A stretch of DNA of 64,000 bases, taken from assembly GCA_965216425.1 (NCBI GenBank), contig CBDCFV010000007.1:744001-808000 (forward strand), in the 5' to 3' direction. The notes under the pieces were generated by a model that saw only the letters and a list, made by a program, of their open reading frames with translations, made no database searches and was not told the origin of the DNA. Positions 33,653 through 41,719 of this stretch are shown here, one piece after another. The stretch comes from CBDCFV01 sp965216425. GTDB lineage: Bacteria > Chloroflexota > Dehalococcoidia > Lucifugimonadales > UBA3495. Position numbers and translations under genes: made by a program. How positions within the stretch are numbered: position 1 is the first letter of the stretch; the number at the start of each line of letters is the position of its first letter.

Positions 33653-34747
33653 ATGAAATTCGGAATCTTTACCATCGTCCCCTACCACGAGGACTTTACC
33701 CAGCAGCAGGCCCTCAACGAAGCTTTGGAGCAAATACAGTTTGCCGACGAAGCCGGCCTCGACGAGGTATGGCTGGGCGAGCACCGCTTCTCCCGCCACG
33801 GCCTGCTCTCTGGAATCTGGTCCTTCCTCGGCGCGGTCGCCGGCCGCACGAAGAACATCCGCATCGGCACCGCGGTCATCGTCCTGCCCTTGCATAACCC
33901 CGTCCTTGTGGCCGAAGAGGTGGCCATGCTCGACATCATGAGCAACGGCCGGTTCAACTTCGGCATCGGCGCCGGCTACCAACAGCAGGAGTTCGACGGC
34001 CTGGGCGTCGACATCGACACCAGCCGGGAACGGTTCCATGAGGCCGTCGACGTGATGATCAAAGCTTGGACCGAAGATACCCTTACCTACCACGGCAAGT
34101 TCACCAACGTTGACGACGTTTGGGTGCTCCCCAAGCCGTTGCAGAAGCCCTACCCGCCCTTGTTCCAAGCAGTCAGCACCAGCCCTGCCAGTGTTGAATT
34201 TGCCGCCAGCCGCCAGATTCAGGTCATAGCCGGCGGCCCTACCGACATCATGGGTCAAGCGCCCCAAGTCATCCAGCTATGGCGTCAGAAAATGGAAGAG
34301 CACGGGTACGAGCACGCCCACTTGGACCCGCCCATGTCCAAGTCCATCTACGTCGCCCCTACGATGGAGGAAGCCGAGCGGGACGCCGCCGAGTTGGAGA
34401 ACTTCTCCTCCCGGATACTGCGCTCCGTAGGCGCCAGTGGCGCGCCCATTGGCATGCCGATGGACAAGAACGGCAAAGTCGCCAAGGGCTACGAGCATTG
34501 GGCCAACCGCCAGCGCGACCGTGACCGCCGGGACGATCCGGGCCACGCGGGTCTGCCGCCACTCCGGGGCACCCCCGAGGTGGTAATAGAACGCTTGAAG
34601 CAGACTCAGGAAGCCGGAATCAACCACGTCTTCGGCAACTTCGGCTTCGCCGGGCTGCCCCACGAGAAGGTGATGCGCTCCATCGAACTCTTCGCCACCC
34701 ACGTCATGCCCCACTTCCAGGACGCCCCCGTCGCCGCCGGGGACTGA
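33653..34747 (+). CDS. LLM-class flavin-dependent oxidoreductase (luciferase-like monooxygenase)
   Basis: The protein has 364 residues from ATG 33653, with AGGAGG 4 bases upstream. The TIM-barrel of the bacterial luciferase-like family is clear: MKFGIFTIVPYHEDF, FADEAGLDEVWLGEHRF, TAVIVLPLHNPVLVAEEVAML, RFNFGIGAGYQQQEFDGLG (cited in parts). It would use reduced FMN (or F420) and O2 on an unknown substrate. It is divergent from the Rieske operon and followed by a meta-cleavage-type hydrolase, so it may belong to the same aromatic-compound pathway. A family B element starts at its stop codon. Confidence 0.92.
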   Translation: MKFGIFTIVPYHEDFTQQQALNEALEQIQFADEAGLDEVWLGEHRFSRHGLLSGIWSFLGAVAGRTKNIRIGTAVIVLPLHNPVLVAEEVAMLDIMSNGRFNFGIGAGYQQQEFDGLGVDIDTSRERFHEAVDVMIKAWTEDTLTYHGKFTNVDDVWVLPKPLQKPYPPLFQAVSTSPASVEFAASRQIQVIAGGPTDIMGQAPQVIQLWRQKMEEHGYEHAHLDPPMSKSIYVAPTMEEAERDAAELENFSSRILRSVGASGAPIGMPMDKNGKVAKGYEHWANRQRDRDRRDDPGHAGLPPLRGTPEVVIERLKQTQEAGINHVFGNFGFAGLPHEKVMRSIELFATHVMPHFQDAPVAAGD

Positions 34748-34950
34748 CAAACTATCTCAAGACGTGGCGCATTCCCCAGCCTGTCATTCCCGCGCAGGAA
34801 GTAAATATCGCACCTAACCAGTTAGTCACACGCTTTACCCGTCATTCCGGCGCTTTGCCCGTCATACCCACGCTGTACCCGTCATTCCCGCGCAGGCGGG
34901 AATCCATAGCATTTTCGGTACCTGCGCGGGAATATCGGCGAGACAGGGTC
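34745..34950. repeat. Family B element end and cluster of palindrome copies
   Basis: TGACAAACTATCTCAAG begins at the stop codon of the LLM gene. Partial palindromes lie at 34782-34797, 34839-34853 and 34859-34873, and a full copy at 34881-34908. A TAACCAGTTAGTC family B motif is at about 34816. The stretch 34748-35050 holds no gene. Confidence 0.65.
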
Positions 34951-34953
34951 TGC

Positions 34954-34988
34954 AAGGGTTCCCTCTCCACTCGGAAGAGGGAACCCTT
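34954..34988 (+). other. Strong hairpin in the leader of the hydrolase gene
   Basis: AAGGGTTCCCTCT and AGAGGGAACCCTT form a perfect 13-bp stem with a 9-base loop, 62 bases before the ATG. The trailing AATTG gives no T-run, so it may be a bidirectional terminator of upstream transcription or a regulatory hairpin. Confidence 0.6.
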
Positions 34989-35050
34989 AATTGACCTTCT
35001 CAACAGGAACGGTCCCCTTGGAAACACCCGTGAATGGGAGCGAAGTCGTT

Positions 35051-35905
35051 ATGACCGCCAACGTATTTACCGAACAATCAACCGGCAAAACAGTGCAAGT
35101 AGACGGCATGAACGTCCACTACCACGACGTCGGTTCCGGCTATCCGTTGGTGATGCTCCATTCTTACGGGCCGGGCACCACCGGCTGGATTACTTTCCAT
35201 AAGGTGTTGCCCGCCTTTGCCGAGCATTTCCGCTGCATCGTCATGGACTTGCCCAACTTCGGTCGCACCGGCCCGGTGGTCTACGAAGAGCCGCTCCACA
35301 ACCTGCAAGCCCGCACGGCGTTAGGCTTGATGGACGTCCTGGGCATAGAAAAAGCCCACCTGCTGGGCAACTCCCAGGGTGGGCAGAGCGCCATGGTGCT
35401 GGCGATGAAGGAGCCTCAGCGTGTCGACAAGCTGGTCTTCGGCGCGTGCCACATCCGCACCGGTGGCGACCTTTACCTGATGGGCAACCGGCCCTCGGAG
35501 GGCAGCCGGGCCACTCGTGATGTGCTGGCTGAGGGCGCAAATGCCACCCGCGAGACCGTGCGACGCTATCTACAGGTGCATATCGACGATCCGGATCTGG
35601 TCACCGGCGAGTTGGTGGACTACATCCACGGCAACTTCGCCGGCCATCCCGACCATATCGAGGCCAACCGCAAGTCGGTAAGCGTTCCCTACGACCACGG
35701 GGTGGACTTGCCCAACATCACCGCCCCCAGCCTCATCATCTGGGGCCGCTACGACCGCATGTGCGTCTTCGAAATCGGCATCGCCGCCCTCAACAACCTG
35801 GCCGACTCCCGCCTCGTCCTCCTCAACAATTGCGGCCACTGGGTCCCCTTCGAAAAACCCGGGGAGTATACGTCCCACGTCCTGAATTTCCTGCTGGGAA
35901 GATAA
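35051..35905 (+). CDS. Alpha/beta hydrolase of the meta-cleavage-product hydrolase type
   Basis: The protein has 284 residues from ATG 35051 (GGGAG upstream). The alpha/beta-hydrolase triad is Ser108 (GNSQGG), Asp235 (WGRYDRM) and His263 (NNCGHWVPFEKP). The SYGPGTTGW oxyanion segment and the overall order match BphD/HsaD/MhpC-type C-C bond hydrolases, which split ring-fission products of catechols. That fits the nearby Rieske dioxygenase, although no ring-cleavage dioxygenase is in the window. A different C-C or ester hydrolase is possible. Confidence 0.88.
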   Translation: MTANVFTEQSTGKTVQVDGMNVHYHDVGSGYPLVMLHSYGPGTTGWITFHKVLPAFAEHFRCIVMDLPNFGRTGPVVYEEPLHNLQARTALGLMDVLGIEKAHLLGNSQGGQSAMVLAMKEPQRVDKLVFGACHIRTGGDLYLMGNRPSEGSRATRDVLAEGANATRETVRRYLQVHIDDPDLVTGELVDYIHGNFAGHPDHIEANRKSVSVPYDHGVDLPNITAPSLIIWGRYDRMCVFEIGIAALNNLADSRLVLLNNCGHWVPFEKPGEYTSHVLNFLLGR

Positions 35906-36012
35906 CCGTTAGCTGACTAAATCAGGACAAACCGTTCTGTGAAGCACAACGCCGCGAAAGCCTCGGGAGTAGTGGTGCAATTTAGGTGGTTCAATTTCCA
36001 GACCCAACCGTC

Positions 36013-37644
36013 TGTCATTGCTCTACGATAACGTCCGCGTGAATTGCTCAGGGAAAATGTCCGTCTATGAAGGACGTGACATTGAACCAACGAGAACAGG
36101 CAAGACTCCAAGTGCTCAACAGCGTGATGGAATATCAACTTCCCAGGGCTCAGGCGGCCGAAGTTCTGGGGATCAGCGAACGCCAGGTCCGGCGACTCCT
36201 GGCGGCCTACCGGAGGGATGGGGCTGCCGCACTGGTCCACGGCAACCGGGGCCGCAAGCCCCGCAACTCGGTCCCCGAGGATGTCGCTGCCACCACGGTC
36301 ATCCTGGCCAGCGAGAAATACGTCGGCTTCAACCACAGCCACCTGACCGAGGTCCTGGCAGAGCGGGAGGGCATTCAACTGAGCCGGCAGACGATAAGCC
36401 GTCTGCTCAACCGCCACGGCCTGACCAGTGCCAGGCGCCATCGTCCCCCCAAGCATCGTGTACGCCGGGAGCGTATGCCCCAGGAGGGCATGCTGGTGCA
36501 GATCGACGGCAGCCATCATCGCTGGCTGGAGGACAGAGGGCCCAGATTCGTATTGCTGCTGGCAGTGGACGACGCCACCGGCACGGTGGCTAATGCCATA
36601 TTCCGACCCGAGGAGGACACCCGGGGCTACTTCCTGCTCATGGATGGGGTAATCCGGCGCTACGGCATCCCCCTGGCTCTCTACGGTGATCGCCACGGGG
36701 TCTTCAAGTTCAACGGCAAGCCCCGGCATATCCCCCAACCGGTGGGCCCAACCCAGTTCACCCGGGCCATGGGAGAACTGGGCATCGAACAGATCTTTGC
36801 CCGTTCGCCACAGGCCAAGGGACGCGTGGAACGCATGAACGGCACCTTCCAGGACCGGCTGTCAGCGAACTCAGGCTGGCGGGAGCCGCGACCATCGACC
36901 AGGCCAACGCCGTGCTGCGGGACTTCCTGCCCCGTTTCAACTCTCAATTCCGTGTGCCTGCCCAGCAGTCCCCGGCCGTCTATCGTTCCTTGGCCTCCTC
37001 CCTGCATCTGGAACGGATCCTCTGCTTCAAGCACCTGCGCCAGGTGGCCAGGGATAACACCGTCAAGTACCAGTTGCGCACCCTGCAGCTGCTTCCAGCC
37101 CAGAGCCGGCCCAGCTATGCCGGTGTCAAGGTGGAGGTGCTGGAGCAGAGCGACGGACAGCTCATGGTGCAGCACGAGGGGAAAGTGATCGCTCACCAGG
37201 AAGCTCCGCCCAAGGCGGGAGCGCTGCGGGCCGCCCAGGGGGCACTGGCTCCTACTCCAGAACTGGCCCAGGTGGTCAGGAACCTGAGCCAGCATGGTCT
37301 CACCAGGTTGCAACTGCAGCGCCTGGCCGCTTTGGAAGCACCCGTCGACCAACCGATGGATGATGAGAAGGGCTCCACCTCTTACACTCCGCCACCCAAG
37401 CAGGCAACGCCGCGCAAGCAGGCCCTGTGGAAAGCCGTCCACCACGCCAAGCTGCAAGGTGTCTCCCTGAGGGGCATCGCCAAGCAACTGGGTATTTCCA
37501 GAAACACGGTCAGGAAGTACGTCGACTTGCCAGCTCCCCCCATCAACCGGACTCCTGGACTGACTACCCAATCAGTAACTCAGCACCATACCAACGGACA
37601 CTTTCCCTGAGCACTTAGGCGGACATTTTCGCTGGACAACGACA
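36013..37644. mobile_element. ISNCY-type (ISDol1-like) insertion sequence, 1632 bp
   Basis: The ends are long imperfect inverted repeats of about 50 bp: TGTCATTG...CGTCCGCG...TTGCTCAGGGAAAATGTCCGT at the left, and the inverse ending at 37644 (TGTCGTTG...TGTCCGCC...TGCTCAGGGAAAGTGTCCGT when read inward). A perfect 8-base duplication CAACCGTC flanks it (36005-36012 and 37645-37652). The family name comes from the transposase. Confidence 0.85.
36067..37610 (+). pseudogene. ISNCY-family transposase, interrupted by a frameshift
   Basis: The first part (36067 to about 36861) has an N-terminal HTH (AQAAEVLGISERQVRRLLAAY), GLVHGNRGRKPR-like text, and the DDE domain with MLVQIDGSHHRWLEDRG, DDATGTVANAIF, YGDRHGVFK and RSPQAKGRVERMNGTFQDRL (cited in parts). 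The reading then continues in the -1 frame (VSELRLAGAATIDQANAVLRDFLP cited in part, to 37610). A single lost G in CTGGTCAGC at about 36859-36861 would explain it. The joined protein is about 514 residues, long for the group. Its extra C-terminal HTH (LRGIAKQLGISRNTVRKY) resembles that of IS21-type proteins. Confidence 0.82.
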
Positions 37645-37715
37645 CAACCGTCATTCCCGCGCAGGCGGGAATCCACAGTACCGTCTCCGCTGGACAGACC
37701 ATCTAAAACGGAACA

Positions 37716-38999
37716 CTACCCTCTGCGGGCATCCTTCCCAAATTGCCTGCCGAAGAGGCTCGTCATCAGCGCGCTTGCTATCGTTACGCCGAGGCACATG
37801 TAGCCGATTCCCTCGTAGCCTATGTTCGCTAGCAGTCCGCCGGCAATCGCTGCCCCCAGCATCCCTCCCCCTTGGTTGCTCAAACCCATGAGGCCGGCGC
37901 CGGTGGCCCTCGATTCCCCCGAATACTCCGTGCCGGCGGCAAGCAACACGGGTATTGTCACGGCCAGTAGACCCGTCCCAACTGTTGCTACGGCTACCGC
38001 CACCCATAGTTCCAGGTCCACCGCAAAGAACAGGAACCCGCAGGACCCGCCTGCGGCTGAAGTGATACCTATCAGTACGGCGCGATGCCTGCTTGTCGTT
38101 ACGAATGCCGAAGAATAGTTCCCGATCAATTGCCCTGCTGCGGATATCGCCAGCGGCAGCGCCACGAATCCCACGCTAACTTGGTAGGTGTGTATCATGT
38201 AGGCCGGGAAAAAGCTGACAAACCCCCAGAAGGCCGCGCGCTGCAATACGCTCACCGGTATTGCCACTCGGAAAAACCGCCGGGATAACAGGGGCCAGTA
38301 TCTGGAGAAAAATGCGAAGTTTCGGACTCGCTCTCTGTTGTCTCTCGGAAACCAAAGCCAGTTCGTCAGAAACCCAAACGCCAGCAGCAGCCCGGACACT
38401 ACGAAGACAAACCGCCAACCGCCCAGGTCCGCCAACACAGCGACCATCGGTGCGCTGATGGCCGTGGTCACCGCTGTCATCGCCAGCAGCGCGCTCACTG
38501 CCTGGGCGCGTCTCGCCCGCGAAATTACATCCGACAATACTCCTATCGCGTTGGGCAGGAGCGTTCCTCCGGACAGGCCCGTCAGTGCTCGGAGCGCCAG
38601 CAGCGTTTCGATGTTGGGCGCAAAAGCCGACGCAACGACCGACACGGAAAGCAGCAGCAACCCGCCAAGGGCTATCGGGCGGCGTCCGAAGGAATCGGAC
38701 AGCGGGCCCACCAAGACCACGGAAACTCCCCACGTGGCGAAGGTCGCCGTTGCCAGTTGTCCCGCCACCGCCACCGATATTTCGAAGTCCGACGCGATCT
38801 CCACCAGCAGAGGGGGAACAATCTGCACCGCCGTCAGTGTGGCGAAGATGCCCAAGGCCAGTACGGCCAGAAACCTGGCCTTGTTCACCTCTCCGTAGTC
38901 GGTGCTTTGCCGTTTCGCCCACTCGCCTACCCACGGCCGGGCCCCGTAGGCTACCAAGCCGATCCCTAGGAACAGTATGAGCAGACCGGTTACCGTCAT
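37716..38999 (-). CDS. MFS transporter
   Basis: The 427-residue protein has 12 predicted membrane segments and the MFS signature between helices 2 and 3 (GPLSDSFGRRPIAL). The N-terminus has one extra hydrophobic stretch (TVTGLLILFLGIGLVAYGAR) before a charged segment, so helix count could be 13. The substrate is unknown; the DHA1-like layout suggests efflux of a small organic compound. The stop codon TAG lies inside the right end of the family A miniature element, so the original C-terminus may have been altered by its insertion. Confidence 0.88.
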   Translation of the reverse strand: MTVTGLLILFLGIGLVAYGARPWVGEWAKRQSTDYGEVNKARFLAVLALGIFATLTAVQIVPPLLVEIASDFEISVAVAGQLATATFATWGVSVVLVGPLSDSFGRRPIALGGLLLLSVSVVASAFAPNIETLLALRALTGLSGGTLLPNAIGVLSDVISRARRAQAVSALLAMTAVTTAISAPMVAVLADLGGWRFVFVVSGLLLAFGFLTNWLWFPRDNRERVRNFAFFSRYWPLLSRRFFRVAIPVSVLQRAAFWGFVSFFPAYMIHTYQVSVGFVALPLAISAAGQLIGNYSSAFVTTSRHRAVLIGITSAAGGSCGFLFFAVDLELWVAVAVATVGTGLLAVTIPVLLAAGTEYSGESRATGAGLMGLSNQGGGMLGAAIAGGLLANIGYEGIGYMCLGVTIASALMTSLFGRQFGKDARRG

Positions 39000-39120
39000 T
39001 CCTGCCCTATTACCCAGGGAAATAGCATGGCTTCGGTACAGTCTCCATCAACTGATTTCCACAATAACCTGGCCTCGCCGAAAGCATCATCCAAATCTAA
39101 CAAGTCTACCGCTCAATACG

Positions 39121-39245
39121 TCCTACTGACACTTGCCCCTTCACAACTCGGAAAACACTCCTCTAACATAATACCTGTACTGCTTAACGTCCTCTGGACG
39201 CGAGCAAATCTAACTGCGCCACTGAGGCAACATGATGTTTGATGA
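39121..39245 (+). repeat. Leader of HTH cassette, copy A
   Basis: The stretch containing TACTGACACTTGCCCCTT, CACTCCTCTA, CCTGTACTGC, TCTGGACG-GAGCAA and CCACTGAGGCAACA recurs with the same order of words at 49846-50010, and its last part recurs upstream of the HTH gene at 61.2 kb. It directly precedes the frameshifted HTH gene. Confidence 0.7.
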
Positions 39246-39837
39246 CTAAGCGCCGCCCAAACAACAACCTTCGCGAACCCGACCCGCAGCCCCCGAAACC
39301 CCCTTCGCAGCCCCCGGAGTCCTCCTCGCAACCGCCGGAATCCTCCTCCGGCCCTGCACTATCCCGCCCCAACCCAGTCATTCCCGCGGAGGCGGGAATC
39401 CACACCGTTGACCCGGAACGGGAGGAAATGAAAGAAAATGGGAGGGAAATAAAAAAACCGGCCTCACCTTTCGCCAGCAAGCCGCCCTGTCCATCATTGC
39501 AGCCACCCCTACCATAGCTCAAGCCGCCCGCCAAGCCGGCATCGGTGAGAGCACTCTGTATCGCTGGCTTGAAGACGACCATTTCCGCGTCGAGTTGGCC
39601 CGCATTCGCGAAGAGTCCGCCGACCTCGCCCGTCAGGAACTTCAGGGACTCATGCTCCGCGGCGTCTCGGTCATCGCCGAGGCCATGGACGACCCCGACA
39701 AGGCCGTCCGCCTCCGCGCCGCCCGATATGCCGTGTCTTTCGCCGCCCGCATCGGCGAAGTTGAGAAACTCCGGAAGGAAATCCAGGACATTGAAGCAGC
39801 CATGCCCATCTGGACCGCCCATCACAACCTTAAATAA
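39239..39837 (+). pseudogene. HTH protein (phBC6A51 / terminase-small-subunit-like), frame broken at an A7 run
   Basis: The N-terminal frame (from ATG 39239: TKRRPNNN..., a Pro/Ser-rich tract, then EREEMKENGREIKK) ends at a run of seven A (about 39450-39457). The homologous continuation is in the -1 frame: TFRQQAALSIIAATPTIAQA, GESTLYRWLEDDHFRVELAR, and helices to 39837. The second part is clearly homologous to the protein at 60693-61226. A -1 slip on AAAAAAA or a one-base change would join them. The N-terminal part includes the peptide NPVIPAEAGIH, which is the dispersed palindrome (39377-39404) read as protein. Confidence 0.7.
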
Positions 39838-39872
39838 ACACTAAATAAACGTTGCGAGGTGAATGTTTACTT

Positions 39873-40199
39873 ATGGGAGAAATAAGATCCCGCATCCGCG
39901 CCCTACAAAAGATAATGGCCAAGGAACTGGCAATCGTCAGGCTTCGCCGGTTGGTCGGGGAATTTCGCCTCCGGTGGTTTGTCACCCTCACCGACAATAA
40001 ACCCTTACCCGATCCCCGTTCTTTCGGCTTCCGGGTGGTCCAGGCCGGCATCCGGCTGCCCACGTTTATGGAGGTCAACAAGTATCTGGAGAAATGCCGC
40101 CGCGAAAAAGTCGAAATCGACAACCATGAACTTCTCCGCACCCTCATACCCTGGGTAAGTAAATACCGCATGGACCTGGTCTGGGCGGGAGAGGACTGA
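39873..40199 (+). CDS. Small hypothetical protein of the HTH cassette
   Basis: A basic protein of about 108 residues (MGEIRSRIRALQKIMAKEL...RSFGFRVVQAGIRLPTFMEV...DLVWAGED) whose family I do not recognise. It follows the HTH gene by 35 bases. GAGGTGA lies about 12 bases before ATG 39873; a TTG start at 39852 would add seven residues. A related start, MRSEINTLCALQR, is readable at 50174, in the decayed copy of this cassette. Confidence 0.45.
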   Translation: MGEIRSRIRALQKIMAKELAIVRLRRLVGEFRLRWFVTLTDNKPLPDPRSFGFRVVQAGIRLPTFMEVNKYLEKCRREKVEIDNHELLRTLIPWVSKYRMDLVWAGED

Positions 40200-40402
40200 T
40201 CCGCCGCAGCCGCCCAACCGTAGTAGCGGCAACCCTCGTGGTTGCCCTGACTTGCTGCCCTCACAACTGTGACCCGTTCGTGATCCATTAAAATGTGATG
40301 GCCCTGAATCGTTCCGCCTTCTCCTTGCCACAACGCCCTTCAACGGCTAGAGTAGGGAAAATTCGCCGGGTAAGCCGGCGGCTGGAACTTCAGGAGAGAG
40401 TC

Positions 40403-41500
40403 ATGAGTATGGAGCCTATCAATCTCTACGACTACGAAGCCCGAGCCAAGCTGACCCTGCCTCACAACGAGTGGGACACCATCGAGGCCGGCGCCATGGA
40501 TATGTTCACCACTCGCCGCAACCGGTCCGCCTTCGAGGAATTGTCCCTGCGGCCTCGGTTCCTGCGGAACGTGGACGACCGCGACATTTCCACCACTATG
40601 CTGGGCGAGGAAATCAGCCTCCCGGTGTTCATCTGCCCGGCGGGCAGCCACGTAAAGGCCCACCCCGACGGCGAGTTGGCCACGGCCCGCGGCGCCGGAA
40701 TGTCCAACACTCTGATGATGCTCAGCACAGCGTGTAACTTCCCGTTGGAAGATGTATCTGAGGCGGCGTCCGGCCCGTTGTGGTTCCAGCTTTACCACCG
40801 GGGATATGACTTGACCGAGATGTTGGTCCACCGGGCAGAAGAGGCCGGGTTCAAGGCCATCTGCCTGACCGTCGACACCCCCGTGCCCAGCCCGAAAGAG
40901 CGAGACCTCCGCAACGCCTATGCTCGGCACCACGAACTGGCCAACTTCCGCGGTTTGGGACGCTCCGAGACGGAAATCAGCGGCACCGACGAGACCCCTG
41001 GTTGGGATGTTTCCTACACCACTCCCATCACTTGGAAGGAGCTTGAGTGGCTGCGGTCCCTGACCCAGTTGCCGCTCGTCCTCAAGGGCATCCGCACCGC
41101 CGAGGACGCCCACGTAGCGGTGGAGAGCGGCGTCAACGGAGTGTTGGTTTCTACCCACGGCGGTCGGCAGCTTGATATGACCATGGGCGCCATCGAGATG
41201 CTGCCTGAGGTTGTGGAGGCGGTCAACGGTCGCGCCGAAGTCTACCTGGATTCCGGCGTGCGCCGCGGCAGCGATGTGGTCAAGGCGCTGGCGCTGGGAG
41301 CGCAGGCAGTTGGCATCGGTCGGCCTCTGTTCTGGGGCTTGGCCCTCGATGGCGCCGAAGGTGTTCACGGCGTACTGGAATTGTTGCGCGAAGAGGTCGA
41401 CCGGGCGATGGCCTATTGCGGCCAGACGTCGGTGCAAAACCTGGACGCGGGAGTGGTCAACATTCCGCAAGGCTGGGGCGCTGGAAGCTTCTCCGGGTAA
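40403..41500 (+). CDS. FMN-dependent alpha-hydroxyacid oxidase/dehydrogenase, copy 1
   Basis: The protein has 365 residues from ATG 40403 (AGGAGAG upstream). It is a TIM-barrel flavoprotein of the glycolate/lactate oxidase family: FQLYHR near 128-133, LTVDTPVPSPKERDLRN, K228 (LKGI), catalytic H252 and R255 in STHGGRQLD, then DSGVRRGSDVVKALALGAQAVGIGRPLFWGLA (cited in part). The usual SNHGGRQLD is STHGGRQLD here. It would oxidise a 2-hydroxyacid to a 2-oxoacid. A close paralogue follows 219 bases downstream with a miniature element between. Confidence 0.92.
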   Translation: MSMEPINLYDYEARAKLTLPHNEWDTIEAGAMDMFTTRRNRSAFEELSLRPRFLRNVDDRDISTTMLGEEISLPVFICPAGSHVKAHPDGELATARGAGMSNTLMMLSTACNFPLEDVSEAASGPLWFQLYHRGYDLTEMLVHRAEEAGFKAICLTVDTPVPSPKERDLRNAYARHHELANFRGLGRSETEISGTDETPGWDVSYTTPITWKELEWLRSLTQLPLVLKGIRTAEDAHVAVESGVNGVLVSTHGGRQLDMTMGAIEMLPEVVEAVNGRAEVYLDSGVRRGSDVVKALALGAQAVGIGRPLFWGLALDGAEGVHGVLELLREEVDRAMAYCGQTSVQNLDAGVVNIPQGWGAGSFSG

Positions 41501-41513
41501 TCAGTAGCATACC

Positions 41514-41625
41514 GGTAGCGTTGCAATTTAGGTGGTTTAATTCCAGGACCCAACCGTCATTCCCGCGAAGGTGGGAATCCACCATGCCGTCGCCTTTGGA
41601 AAGACCACCTGAAACGGAACGCTAC
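41514..41625. repeat. Family A miniature element, intact copy
   Basis: GGTAGCGTTGCAATTTAGGTGGTTT at 41514 (cited in part) and AGACCACCTGAAACGG-AACGCTACC ending at 41625 are inverted ends (GGTAGCGTT...AGGTGGT). The palindrome (41556-41582) is in the middle. About 112 bp, non-coding, between two paralogous genes. Confidence 0.85.
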
Positions 41626-41719
41626 CTGGCATACTCCGCTTCTTGCTATCACGCCCTTCAACGGCTAGAGTATTTCAAATTCACCGCATTACCCACTGTT
41701 CGAACTATAGGAGGTGGTC

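Larger units (their letters stand above)
35965..37720. repeat. Family A miniature element split by an insertion sequence
   Basis: The left end (35965-36012, GTGCAATTTAGGTGGTT then CCAGACCCAACCGTC) and the right part (37645-37720, CAACCGTC, the palindrome 37650-37676, then CAGACCATCTAAAACGG and GAACACTACC) join to a normal family A element of about 115 bp once the insertion sequence and one copy of CAACCGTC are removed. Confidence 0.8.
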
